Source of the DNA: Medicago truncatula
Taxonomy: Eukaryota > Streptophyta > Magnoliopsida > Fabales > Fabaceae
DNA length: 64,000 nt
Reading direction: 5' to 3'
NCBI RefSeq assembly: GCF_003473485.1
Contig: NC_053044.1
Coordinates: forward strand, 3,794,501 to 3,858,500
The position numbers were made by a program, and so were the translations under genes. Positions 12,561 through 23,512 of this stretch are shown one piece after another. Within the stretch, counting starts at the first letter, position 1. Every line of letters starts with the position of its first letter. The notes beneath the pieces were generated by a model. That model saw only the letters and a program-made list of their open reading frames with translations, was not told the origin of the DNA and did not search any database.

Positions 12561-12733
12561 TAAATACGGTTTTATATATAAGAAACAATTGACTTTTTAA
12601 ATACTTTTTTTTAGGGGACTTGTTAAATACATTTGATAATTGATATATTTAGTCTAAAATATATATCAAATACGTCAATTATTCAATGTATCTAAAATGT
12701 CAATTGTTTTTATATATAAGACCGGATGGAGTA
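12561..12733. repeat. Stowaway-like MITE
   Basis: The left arm 'ggttttatatataagaaaca' followed by 'attgac' is complementary to the right arm 'gtcaattgtttttatatata' followed by 'agaccggatggagta'. The ACCGGATGGAGTA end resembles the plant CTCCCTCCG-ended mariner MITEs. Confidence 0.65.
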
Positions 12734-13440
12734 GAACGTCTAGATGAAGTTGCAAATGAATGAGTGCAAGACTATTCAAGCATGCCTAAAAAGAGTTGTA
12801 AAATAAATGAGTGCTTACTTTTATTGTCCTATATCTTATTTAAGGTCTCTCATATTTATTAAAAAGATAATTCTTGTCCTAAAAAAAAGACAATTCTTGT
12901 GTTGATAAATTAACATCTTTTGAAGTTTCATATGAAACTTCCACTTTTAAAAACTTTTATCGGTTTGAATTTATTTAGTCAACGATTTAGTTTGCCTTCT
13001 TGTTATTCTGTATAATTTTCTTTTTATCACGTTTGTTATTTTCTCTAATGTTTTTGTTTCTCTCTTTTATTACTATGGTTTCCGATATAACCTTATTTTC
13101 AAATAAGATTTTTTTAGTACTTCAATCATATATAAATATTAATAGAATAAAAATGGTGAAATTTTTATGTAACTGAAGCTTTTCTTTCAAAAAAAATGTA
13201 ACTAAAGTTTAATTATATTAATATTAGAGATTATTAGATAGGTTTTTTCTAGATTAAGCGGAAAGTTTTATAAAGAGTTTCACATAGTTACAATTCTAAC
13301 TTAATATTAGTTGTGATTCTTTGTGATTCAACCATTTGTTTGTGATTCAAATCTAAAAAGTGCAAAATGATAGTATGTTTTTTATATAATTAAATTAAGG
13401 AACTTCTACATAATTATATAATTATATAAGTAAAATCCTC
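12734..13440. other. A+T-rich intergenic DNA
   Basis: No gene, repeat pair or regulatory site could be supported in this stretch. Confidence 0.4.
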
Positions 13441-13450
13441 AAAATTACAT

Positions 13451-13516
13451 AGGAACTTCTACGGTACACCTCACAAATTGAGGTCACCTCACAAATTGAG
13501 GTGTACCGGTACTCTT
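13451..13516. repeat. Duplicated 18-bp unit inside an inverted repeat
   Basis: The unit 'cacctcacaaattgaggt' occurs twice in tandem, bounded by 'ggtacacctc' on the left and 'gaggtgtacc' on the right. A related 'tgtaccggtacactc' recurs at 13830-13844. It looks like the remains of a short inverted-repeat element. Confidence 0.5.
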
Positions 13517-13851
13517 GCTCCAAAAATTACAAATTAACGACCATTTTATAAAATAAAAAGTTAGTTGTCAATGTTTATATTTTAAAAAACATCATTTCAT
13601 AAAAAAATAAAACATCATTTCATTGTTTATAAGAATCATATTAAATTTTTAACATTTTCTCATAAAAAATAATCACTTTATTATGAGTAATAAAAATTCA
13701 AAAAAAATAAATTTTATTTCGTCGAAGCTTTTGGTAAATAAGATTTGATTATTATAATTGTCAATGTTAGAAAATAATTATTTTTCGTAAGAAAAACAAC
13801 TCATTTAATGGTTAATTTACTGATGTGATGTACCGGTACACTCAAATTTTT

Positions 13852-13969
13852 AGGTGCGATCATACCGGCACTAATGCACCGGATCTGATCAGAACTCCGC
13901 AGTTAAGCGTACTTGGGCGAAAGTAGTACTAAAATGGGTGACCTCTTCAAAAGTCCTTGTGTTGCACCT
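13852..13969 (+). pseudogene. Degraded 5S rRNA copy
   Basis: The ~118-bp sequence matches plant 5S rRNA over its whole length. It starts at GGTGCGATCATACC, keeps the internal Pol III promoter boxes (AGTTAAGCGT.CTTGGGC with one change, and ATGGGTGACC) and ends in GTGTTGCACC. It differs from the usual sequence at several sites, including GATCTGATCAG for the usual GATCCCATCAG and CTCTTCAAAAG in the 3' part. Many differences are C-to-T or G-to-A, as expected for decayed methylated DNA. No second copy or T-run terminator lies beside it, so it is a dispersed pseudogene and not part of an array. Confidence 0.85.
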
Positions 13970-14213
13970 AAAATAAAAAATTAAGCAAGGAGAAAGTAAA
14001 CTCAAACCATGTATTGTCAATTGCTAAATGCACCAAATAAAACATTAACAACAACCCAATATTATTTTTTTATGAAATTCCTCTTTATAGTACACAATTT
14101 ATTTTCAATTGTAACAACATATTTTTAAGAGTATTATTTTTTCCATCCTATGAAAGAGACCTTGATGGTCAACCTGACACCCAGACAAACCGTGTTTTAT
14201 TGCAGTGCGTTGC

Positions 14214-15099
14214 CTTCCCTGTTGACCGGTCATATAACCCTTGAGTTTCCAAAGTACATTGTGAAGAAGGAAGAGGAGGAGAGAGTGTGATGGTGTGAAG
14301 AAATGTGAAAGTTTGGATGCTATTTATAGGAAAATAAATTGTGTAGCCATTGATTTTGGTCAAAAACGTTCAAAAAATGTATTCAAAGGAGTTTTACCAC
14401 CCATTAATTCTGATAAAAACCTTTGAAAACGTGTGTTCTTGTGGTGCAGGCCATCGACCAAAACAAACTGTAGCAGTTCGGATTTTATAATCCGGACAAC
14501 TCTAATAGTTTCCGGATTATGTAATCCGAATTTTTACGATACTAGGACAAACTGAAGGAAGTTGCGCACCTTTTGTGGGGTGAGGGGCATTCCGGAACAT
14601 GTTTTTTACATATGCCTTTGTCTTATTTTTTCCAAGTCATTCGCCATGAAAACCCTCTAAATATAGGGTCTGATGCAGTTTGGATTTTATAATCCAGATA
14701 AACGTCATGCATTCCGGAATATAAAATTTGTAACCCCTCATTTTATTTTGGACTGTGGCGTTTCACCAAATGTTTTACGGTTAGTGGAGTTTTAATGCAT
14801 TTTTGAACTGTTTTGGTTGTGAAACATGTTTTATTTGACTGTACTTCTAACCTATGACTGATTTAAGGCTAACATTTTCTTCAAATTTTTTAGTTTTTTA
14901 GGTGTGTATATGTGGTGTCATGGTCATTGTTAACCGTTCATATAACCCTTGCAATTGCATTGCAGCTAATGTGAGGGTTATATAACGGTCAACAGAGACC
15001 CTTGACATCAAAGAAAGACACAAAAATTTCATATCGATTTTGTCTGGATTTTAAAATCCAGAAAATGCTAACAATCTGGTTCGGATTATATTTTCCGGA
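14214..15099. repeat. Inverted-repeat-bounded element with AATCC/GGATT palindromes
   Basis: The left arm at 14214-14242 ('ctgttgaccggtcatataac') is complementary to the right arm at 14973-14999 ('gttatataacggtcaacag'). Five short palindromes of the form GGATT..AATCC lie at 14479-14495, 14511-14530, 14681-14696, 15045-15060 and 15079-15099, the last two just outside the right arm. No open frame fits a transposase. It is probably a non-autonomous DNA element. Confidence 0.5.
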
Positions 15100-15601
15100 C
15101 TAGAGATATTTTTGAAATTTTTGCAGAGCGCGTGAGAATGCAGTAGAATGGGAAAAGTAACACTCTATTTTTAATTCTTAAACACATGAAACAAAACCTA
15201 GAAAATGAACACCAAACGTGTGATTCTTCTTGCAAAAGACACTATATATAATGAAATATGCAGGCCACTGTTTATGCCACTGTGAATTTATGTTTGTTGG
15301 AATTTTGTAAGCCATGGAATTTTAATCAACCATAACAGCCTAGTAAAATCTTGCGTTAAAACAGTTTAGTGGAGGAATTACTATACTAATAATGAATTAA
15401 AAGGGATAGAATAATATGTAGTGGCTAATCAATTGGCCAAAAATTAAAAGTTTAATAGAGTAAGAGAGGATGTGAAATTGTTAATAGTTTGAGAAAGTTT
15501 TTTAGAGGTGCCACACATATATAATAATAATTATGAATTAGAGATTGTAGTTATTAAGAGAGTGGAAATGTTTCAATAGAGAATAAGATATTGAAGCTCG
15601 T
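15100..15601. other. A+T-rich repeat-like DNA
   Basis: No gene was seen. The segment 15465-15600 resembles the flanks of the Helitron-like termini further right ('gagaaagttttttagaggtg', 'aagagagtggaaa'), so it probably belongs to the same repeat nest. Confidence 0.4.
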
Positions 15602-15695
15602 TTAGACATGCCACATCATCATAACTTAGAATATATAGCTCAAGTTTGTATATAAACGAGGTATATAACCCGTGCGTTGCATGGGTTTCATTAAA
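15602..15695 (-). mobile_element. Helitron-like terminus pair (old)
   Basis: At 15602-15655 lies a terminal motif, 'catgccacatcatcataac' and 'ctcaagtttgtatataaa', shared with 22291-22353 and 24525-24590. Directly beside it, 15669-15685 is a hairpin CCCGTGCGTTGCATGGG with one mismatch. On the minus strand the hairpin is followed by TATATACCTCG, close to the CTAG expected at a Helitron 3' end. Confidence 0.5.
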
Positions 15696-16395
15696 ATATA
15701 TATACGTTCTTTTAAAAAAAATAGAAAAAAAAATATATTTTTTGTAAAAATGGAAAAATACAATTATTTTTTTCAAGTATAATCACAAATAGTCTTTTTT
15801 AGGGATAATCGCATATAGTTTTGTGATCGAATATGTTTTAAAAATTACGTCAATTAATTTTTTGGTCTTTGATTTATTAAAAATTGCATCAATTTATCTT
15901 GTATTTCGACAAACACCTAATACAATATCAAAATCTCATAGAACTGTGCACACTCTTTATTCTTCATCTCTCGGTATGTGAAATTCCCCATATAAATTTC
16001 TTATCCTAAAAGCATCTTATTTCTTTTGCTTAGAACACTTGTGCACGAAAAGATAAATAGATATAATTGGTTATTTGGTCGTAAGGTAATTTGGATTTAT
16101 TGTTCTTAAACAATATTTTTCCAAAACTATTTAAATATTCTTCTGATATTTTTTTTAATGGACATTGCTTTAGATCTTATTAAATTGATTTTTTTTAACT
16201 AATTAAATTGATTTATTTATTTATTTCCATAACTTTGCTTCATTATTAGACATGAAGTTGATTAAAATACATATCTACTTATTGCATTGATGTTAAAATT
16301 TTCACCTTCCCCACAAAAAAAAAACCATCATGATTAATTAATCAAGACCAGGAAATGAAAAGAATGCAAATGTTCTTGCAGTAAATTATTTTTAA
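15696..16395. other. A+T-rich DNA without recognised gene
   Basis: No coding region or repeat pair could be supported. It is probably the body of the Helitron-like element whose minus-strand 3' end is at about 15660. Confidence 0.3.
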
Positions 16396-17018
16396 GGTGC
16401 TGCTAACCGGTGCCTCCGGGACACTGGTTAAGAAACAATAAATAAACTATTCTCACTTAATTTATCTTAATTAAAGTGATAAATAAGTCAATTAATTAAA
16501 ACAAGAACTAATTGTCTTTAATACTCCAAATTTCTTTTCCTTTACCGGGCTATATATAGCACACGTGCGTGCATTTCTTTCCTTTCCTCATGATTTGAAT
16601 TTTGGGCCTTTATTTCTTAATAATTTTCTTTTTGCAGTGAATTTTAATTTTTTTACGTGAATATAAAAGAAAGACCCAATTCAGACATAAAAATATAAAA
16701 GAAAGAGTAGTACAAAAATAAAATAGGAGCTAGCTGTAATTTGTAGTAACCGTAGAAAAGTGGGAAAAGTGTCATAGAACTTAAGCCGCAGAAAAGTTGT
16801 GGCATGGATATTACTTTAAGAGCGGAGGGCGAAGGAAGATAAATTGCTGAGTTATCAGACGCGTGTATCATTGCAGGTCTTTTATGGTTGTCTTTTAAAG
16901 AGTATTCAATACACCTATTTCTTACATTAAATTGTTGACTTATTTCTCAAATTAATTGAGGTAAATCAATTGAGATTCATCTATTTATTACTTCTTAACC
17001 AGTGCCCACCAGTGCCCC
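16396..17018. repeat. DNA element with CTGGTTAAGAA terminal inverted repeats
   Basis: The left end reads GGGACACTGGTTAAGAA followed by ACAATAAATA. The right end, reverse complemented, reads GGGCACTGGTTAAGAA followed by GTAATAAATA. The element is about 620 bp and A+T-rich, and contains no open frame of transposase type. It is a non-autonomous TIR element. Confidence 0.65.
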
Positions 17019-17612
17019 ATTTCCCTTATTGTTATTGCAATAAATTACTAACATAAATAAAAATAAATTATGCCTAATACATTTAGACCCATAATAAAAC
17101 GGTACATTTCTATTTATTAAGACTAATAAGTTGTAACTGAAATGGTTTCCAAGGCTCCTAATCATTCACTCCAAATTTTAACTAAAATGGTTGCCTTAAT
17201 TCGATTATGTACTCAATTTTGTCCATTGGCTTATAATCTATGTTGGTTTCTCGGTTGTTTGTTTTGGTCTTGTAATTAACCGTTTGTATTCTTGATTTCT
17301 ATCATTGTAATTAACTCTTTGTTTGGTTAACATATTCTATTTTGGTTTGTTAAAAAAATGCTTAAGAAATAAGCTAGGAATAAAGACTTTGGTAGGTCAT
17401 ATTGAATATTCATATTGGCAAAAATATGTCTAATAGATGATGTCACGTCATAAAGGAATAAATCGCATCATAAAAAATAAAAATAAACATAATAAGATAA
17501 GGAACTGAAATTCTGAAAAAGTTTATATAAGGGGAACAAAAAAATTGATTTTCGAAATAAGGACCAAAAATGCATTTTAAGGCTAACTTTATTATAAAAC
17601 TTATTTGTAAGT
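17019..17612. other. A+T-rich intergenic DNA
   Basis: No gene or structured element could be supported here. Confidence 0.4.
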
Positions 17613-17628
17613 AAAAAGTGATGTGTTT

Positions 17629-17789
17629 TGGCCTAGTCCCCCCTCTTTTTGTAATTATTTTTCCCCCTTTTTTAATAAATTATTTCGAGTGTGGCAGCAG
17701 AGGATGGAGGTGTCTCGGGGTGCCAACCTAGTTGGGATGTCGATGATGCCGCTTGATGTTTGTCCACTCTCCTTGCTTATCAAAAAAAA
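17629..17789 (+). mobile_element. Retroposon with poly(A) and 16-bp target-site duplication
   Basis: The direct repeat AAAAAGTGATGTGTTT occurs at 17613-17628 and again at 17790-17805. Between them lies about 160 bp ending in an A-run. The insert contains a G+C-richer tail ('ggtgccaacctagttggg', 'gatgccgcttgatg'). Perfect duplications plus poly(A) mark a retroposed SINE or a 5'-truncated LINE end. Confidence 0.8.
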
Positions 17790-17805
17790 AAAAAGTGATG
17801 TGTTT

Positions 17806-19120
17806 CATAAAAAAAAATGAAAAAATAAAATGAGAAGTAGTTCAATCTATATATTATAACAAATAGCAAAAAATTATATTATATTCATTTGACAATAAAT
17901 GTTGTATATTATTTTAATTTAATTCAAATAATAATGTAACTATTTTAAAAAATAAGTACAAAATATATAGAAGACGCGCCAACTAAGTTAAAACCTAAAA
18001 GCGAAAATATAAATCAAGATTCAAGCTTTTTTTTTTTTTTTTAACGACAAATGTTAGTATGTTAGTTTTTTTAACTCATTTAATCTTTTAACCAATATTC
18101 ACGCCTATATACATCACAATAACAATAGACTAAATATTTTCAAATATTCTTTCATATTTTTTCTTTCAAATATATGATATCAACATCGAAACTTATCTAA
18201 GTTGAATTACATCTCTTAAAAATGAGACACATTTTAGATTCATAGATTAATCAGACTTCCCTTTATGATTGATGCCTCCAATATCCACTTTCTCTAAGTC
18301 GGAAACATCAAGGCACTACATGTAGTTTAAAACCAATAAGAACAATAATTGAATAAATAATTTTAGGTTAGTTAAACCAACACACACCGTTAATAACATA
18401 TAAAAGATAGTCAAAATAGGGAATGCAAATAAAAATATAACAGATGATAACGATTAGTACTATTTAGTATAAACTAATTTTTAAACACAATCAATTTATC
18501 TTTAAGAAAAAAAACTATTAAACATTACATATATCAACAATTATCTAAATTAGTCTCCATATAAATTCAACAACTTTTAAATTAATTGATGAATATATTA
18601 GGGTTAAGGCATATACTTACATAAACGGCCATTTTTCAAACAATTTTTAGAGACTTCTCAAGTAGCAATGATGCATCAAAAACAAAAATGTAAGTGTCTT
18701 TTAACCTCTTATCCGCATTTACATGAAAAAGATATCCATACACACGAAAAATATAATTAAATCAAATGATAATGAAAGATGAAAAAAGTAGGGTCATAAG
18801 AATTTGATCAATCTATATTATAGAGTAACTTGAGTCTCTCTTCTCCCACAAAAATCAATGAATAGTCCAAAATATCTGCGAAAATTTATATATAATAAAA
18901 ATTGAAGAGTATCATTCAATAGGGTGCTTGGAGAATGTGATGATAACTCAAAACAAAAACTTCTATATACTAAAAATATTTAGCACATGGTTTAATATAG
19001 TATTAAAATAAGAATTATATATTTATAAGTTGGATAGTGTACCTTAGATTAGCTAGAATGTGGGAGTTTTGGTGAGGTCACATATCATGCAAGTGCACCT
19101 TAGCATGCATGTATACTATC
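17806..19120 (-). other. Repeat DNA with possible short coding remnants
   Basis: Mostly A+T-rich. On the minus strand, after an AG at about 18320, 20 codons (DVSDLEKVDIGGINHKGKSD) end at a stop at about 18260. A second open stretch near 18720-18650 encodes IFVFDASLLEKSLKIV. These look like captured exons of an unidentified gene in the Helitron-like nest. The family is not recognised. Confidence 0.25.
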
Positions 19121-19194
19121 GTGTCGGACATCAAATACGGCTTTGATGTGAAGTCTCAGTGCTATACATAGATGATAGTCTTGACTCTTGCATG

Positions 19195-19565
19195 TTCAGC
19201 ATAGATGAATTTGCGATTCTTGTCCGCCAACAACGCTGGTATAAGGGAATCAAGCACACTTTGAACGCATGCTCTCTGCATTCACAACAATGGTTAAACA
19301 ACATAAAAATCATGGAATTCAATTAAATTAAAGTGTGTGTGGAAGAAAAAGTGAATGACCTGAATGGTGTGGTTGGAACCAACATAGTACTGATCAATGG
19401 TTTTCAACCATCCAACATCAATCATGACCATGAGGGACCAAGTCAACATTGAGCTTCCCAGGAACAATGGTTGAGTACTTGAGTTAGTATTGTATCTTAT
19501 GTAATTTGATTCAGAAGAAATAATACACACAACCAAGAAGAGTAAAAACCGTAGCAGTACAAAAA
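19195..19565 (-). pseudogene. Alpha-mannosidase 5' gene fragment (captured)
   Basis: This is the start of a plant lysosomal-type alpha-mannosidase (glycoside hydrolase 38), an enzyme of glycan breakdown in the vacuole and apoplast. Exon 1 remnant (19565-19360) encodes a hydrophobic signal peptide (LLFLVVCIISSES) and then YNTN. After a frameshift it encodes IVPGKLNV.LVPH.HD, and after a second one-base shift DVGWLKTIDQYYVGSNHTIQ, ending at a GT donor. Exon 2 remnant (19275-19195) follows an AG acceptor and reads ACVQSVLDSLIPALLADKNR then KFIYAE before homology stops. The catalytic and C-terminal regions are absent. The fragment lies between Helitron-like termini at about 19075-19120 and 19755-19806, which suggests capture of a genomic segment with its intron. 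Confidence 0.8.
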
Positions 19566-19806
19566 TTAACGCACAAATCTCTTCATAGTCAGACTTGAAA
19601 AATGCTTAACTTTTGGCAGTTACATAAAACAATCATTTTATAATTAAAAAGAGTTATGAAAGAATGCCTCTAAAAAAAAGAGTTATGAAAGAGTGATTAA
19701 AAGAAAAGAGAGAAAGCCACATGGCATTAGCATGAAAAATTGGTTAGAAAGGGAGAGTTTTGGTGAGGTGACACATAAGCAAAGTGTAGCTCAGAATACA
19801 TGTATA

Positions 19807-22258
19807 CTAGGTATTCAACCCGTGCGTTGCACGGGTTTCACTAAAATATGATTAAATATTATGGTACAATCTTAATTTTTTTTTTTGTTGTTGTTGTTAT
19901 TATATAAGAAAAGGTGGATAGCATATGGTTTAATCTTTGGTTGTTTTTTCTTTTTCCATCTTTTAGTTATGTTCTTGTAAATTATGCATCAACTTCTCAC
20001 TTATATATCTTACTTAAGTTGTCTCAGATTCATTAAAAAATCAATTTTTGTGGTGACAAAATTTATTTTACGTTCTCTAATTATGTCCCTAAATAGTTGA
20101 AGCCATTTTGTTAATGAATTGCATAAAGATGATTGGTATAATTAAAAATACTATTTACTATACTTTGGTTAATTTAAAAAAAAAAAAAAGTGTTCAAATC
20201 ATTGTCTTAATGAATTATCGTGACATGTAAAAGTTAGTTTTAGAATTTGAATAGTTGCTTTACTTAAGGTACTCAACAAAATTTCGGTTACAATATTTAG
20301 GTTTAATTGTAGTTTGAGTCCCTTATTTATACCAAGTTTTAGTCCCTTAATTTTAAAATCATTCAATTTGGTCTCACCTTTCGATTATTGGATTTAAGTC
20401 CGCAATATAGAATTGTTACCTTCATATTATTGGATTTAAGTCCGCGCTATTGAATTGTGAAATGATGTGACATGTGATCTAATAATGTCAAGAAATTGCA
20501 AGAATATCCCCAAAGTCAGAAAATTATCAACTATTGATGAATTATGTTAGAAAATTTAAACCATACATTCAACGTAGATACTTTAACATAAATTTCAATT
20601 CATTACTTCAACCATTAACCAAATTTAAAATAAACACAATTAAAATTTAACTTTAATAAAAAAGACGATAATTTTTTGGCCAAACCTTCCTCAATTTGAA
20701 TATTACATTAAAAATAGGCAATCATAGAAACAACCTTGAGCCACAACATTCGGTTATAGAATCACTCCCAGTTAACGACGGTAGCATACATCCTATTAGA
20801 AGGATTATTGACTGTGAACAAAATAACGTCACCAACTTTTAGGCCCTTTTCAAGAACAAAGTCGTACCATCCTCTCCCTATGTATTTCTAATGCATGCTT
20901 TTTGACGTAGTGTGAACATCACAGTCATAAGATTTACCGGTTTCTTCATCAAAAAGGAGAATTTTAGATTGATTGATATACAAACCATTCTCAGCTACAC
21001 GTCGAGAAAAATGCTACAATAAATTTGTCAAGAAATCATACAAATTATAATTAATCAACAACAACTTAACAACATGAAAAGAGCAAAAAATGCTTCGTAA
21101 ATGCCACTAACCAAAACATTGTTTCCATCCAAAATAGAAGTAGTAACATTATACTTCCAATAATGAACATCGACATTTTGAACATTCTCTAAATCAGTAC
21201 CATTGTCTTCAACTCCAATCTCATTCATATTTCTTTCAATCCTAAATGATAAATAACATAAACAAATATATCATATTTTTCAGCCATTAAAAATAAAAAA
21301 GAACTAAAGAAAGGCCCATCCATTAAAGGCACAAACAAAAAAGTTATGCAAGAATCCATGACATTTTTCCTCATATCTATACTTTTTTAGTTTTTTTTTA
21401 ATAAAAAAATTATACTTATTAAACGATTTTTTAATTAAATTTTATCTATATTATAAACAATTTTAACTACTATCTTAATTTCAGTTTAACTAACAATATA
21501 TAGTTTAGATAGATAATGATGTGTTAAGAGGAATAATAATGAATATCTATGGAGTGAAATATACAACTATATCATAGACTGTGGAAAAAAAAAACAGAAA
21601 TAGGAGAATGACAAAAAAAAATAGATATAATTTCGTTGAAGTAATTCCAAATATAAACAAAAAATTCCGTGATAAATATAACCTTCCACCATACTACTAA
21701 ATCAGCAAAAATAGTTCAACATAAAAATCAAAAGATTAGTGATGCAACGTCTAACAAAGATATTAAAGAGAAAAACTTCAATATTAAAGTAAAGATAATC
21801 ACATTTTCACATAAGAAATGTTGTTTCAATCAAACTCTCCTTTTTCCAAAACCCTACAAAGAAAGGATATCCATTAGATAACAAAATATTAGAAGGAAAT
21901 GCACATGAAGTTGGAAGAGAAAAATGAAATTGAAGGAATGGGAGAGACAAAAAAAGTTACAAATATATATACATAGAAGCTTCGTAAAATTTGCCTAATA
22001 AACTATAAATGGAATTTTCTTTATAAGCAAAAAATGGATAGAGTAGGAATAATTTTGAAATGTAACCGATCATTTTAATTAAATGGACATATAATGCATT
22101 TATTATGAAAGTTGTTTCACACGAAGTTGATGAATTGTTCTTGCAACCGATGGCAATGTCAAAAATCAAGAATAGATATAGTTAAGAAAAGAAAATGTTT
22201 CAATAGAATACGAAAGGGTGGAAGTTTTATTATTAGTATATTATAGATAGATAGATAG
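19807..22258 (-). mobile_element. Helitron-like element carrying a B3 gene fragment
   Basis: Read on the minus strand, the left boundary has the hallmarks of a Helitron 3' end. The hairpin CCCGTGCAACGCACGGG (19819-19835) is followed by TTGAATAC and CTAG (19810-19807), then T of the flank. The right boundary (minus-strand 5' end) would be TCTATCTATCTATC, near 22258. The interior holds a B3-domain pseudogene in the same orientation and a ~400-bp stretch (21540-21940) that recurs at 24840-25240. No RepHel helicase is present, so it is non-autonomous. The exact 5' end is uncertain. Confidence 0.6.
20762..21228 (-). pseudogene. B3 DNA-binding domain gene fragment with in-frame stop
   Basis: Two exons join in frame: 21228-21112 (start codon, donor GTTAGT) and 21013-20762 (acceptor TTGTAG). 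The product resembles the small B3-domain proteins of legumes: WKYNVTTSILDGNNVLHF, then VAENGLYINQSKILLFDEET, GKSYDCDVHTT, GRGWYDFVLEKGLKVGDVIL, FTVNNPSNRMYATVVN. B3 domains bind DNA in nuclear transcription factors. A TAG at 20888-20890 interrupts the domain, so at best a truncated protein could be made. It sits inside the Helitron-like element and shares its orientation. Confidence 0.8.
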
Positions 22259-22290
22259 ATATAGATTTGAGAGATGATAGAAAGTTTTTT

Positions 22291-22353
22291 TAGAGTGTCA
22301 CATCATCACAAAGCTTGCATGAGAACAACTCAAGTTTCTTTTACAAAGATATA
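22291..22353 (-). repeat. Helitron-like 5' terminus motif
   Basis: The motif 'gtgtcacatcatcacaaagc' followed by 'caactcaagtttcttttaca' and 'aagatata' is one of at least six related copies (15602-15655, 19755-19806, 24034-24110, 24525-24590, 25678-25718). On the minus strand each reads as an A+T-rich 5' end of a Helitron-like element. Confidence 0.5.
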
Positions 22354-22700
22354 ATGTTAAACTGTATATATACACAACTCAAACTAATAGAAATTAACAA
22401 TTTCATTTTACAATTCATCTTTCTATGTGGTATCAGTTTGAAACGGTTCAGCTCCCCCTCTTCTAATTTAGGACGTCGCTCCTAACCCTAGCTGCCACTC
22501 TGCCATCCATGGCTATCGACAGCTCCCATTTCATCACCAACCTCTATGAGTCATCCAAACAATTTATCTGCATCATTCTTAACAGTGTAACCAAACTTCT
22601 TCCCACCAATATATCAAACAAATTTTATACCAACTATACAAATTTAATTTCTACAAATTTAAACCATGCTTCTCCATATCTTTATTATTATTTTTTATGA
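22354..22700 (+). mobile_element. Possible Ty1/copia remnant (LTR end, PBS and gag start)
   Basis: 'TGGTATCAG' at 22431-22439 matches the start of the usual copia primer-binding site (complement of initiator tRNA-Met). It follows an A+T-rich LTR-like stretch containing 'tgtatatatacacaactc'. An ATG at 22509 opens a short frame (63 residues), but no gag motif is visible. The assignment rests mainly on the PBS-like word. Confidence 0.3.
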
Positions 22701-23512
22701 AAAAATAGTTGACACTTGTCTTGACGTTTATAAACTAAAATAGTGTTTTTTTTATATATGTAAGATATAGTCTTCCATATTTAATTTTTAATATTTGAAT
22801 GAAAACAAATTGAACTTTTACTTCCTCATGTTCTACATTGTTGATATTTATATAAATATTCTATTTTTAGACTATACAAAAAAAAAGTAGTTTTAATTTA
22901 TTCCGTCACTGAGTAAATTGAGTCATATCATAAAAATCCAAAAATAAAAGGGGCTAAATTATTCAGTCGCTGAGTAAATTGAATCGTATCATAAAAACCA
23001 ATGAATAGTCAAAAAATGAAGAACGAAAAAGAGGAGAGAAAAACTATAATATAAATATTTTCTTGACTAAATATAAAGTATTTTATAAAATTATATTGAT
23101 CATTTTATTTTGTCATTTGTACTATTTTTCTACTAATATCGCTTTATCTTTCAATACTATGTTCTATAATATTTTTGCATTCAATATGATGACAAAAACA
23201 TATTCATATTTTTAGTTTTGGTTAATTAGTTTACCATTCAATATCTAATAATATTTTTCTACTAAAAAAATGTAAATGACAACATTTCATGACAAAAACA
23301 TATTCTTTCAAAAAAAAAAAGACAACATGAAAATATTGTCACATCCTCGTTGAGGAATAAAATAAAAAAGTTAGAAAAGTAAACTAATAAGCAATATATC
23401 GATAAAAAATAAAAAAAAAAGTATAGCCAAAATATTTTTCTAATCTAAGTAATTTGAGTCTCTATCATATCATTGATTAGAAACCAATGAATAATCAAGA
23501 GATATGCAAATA
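22701..23512. other. A+T-rich repeat DNA
   Basis: No gene was seen. A direct repeat 'cactgagtaaattgagtc'/'cgctgagtaaattgaatc' (around 22907 and 22967) indicates small local duplication. Confidence 0.35.
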
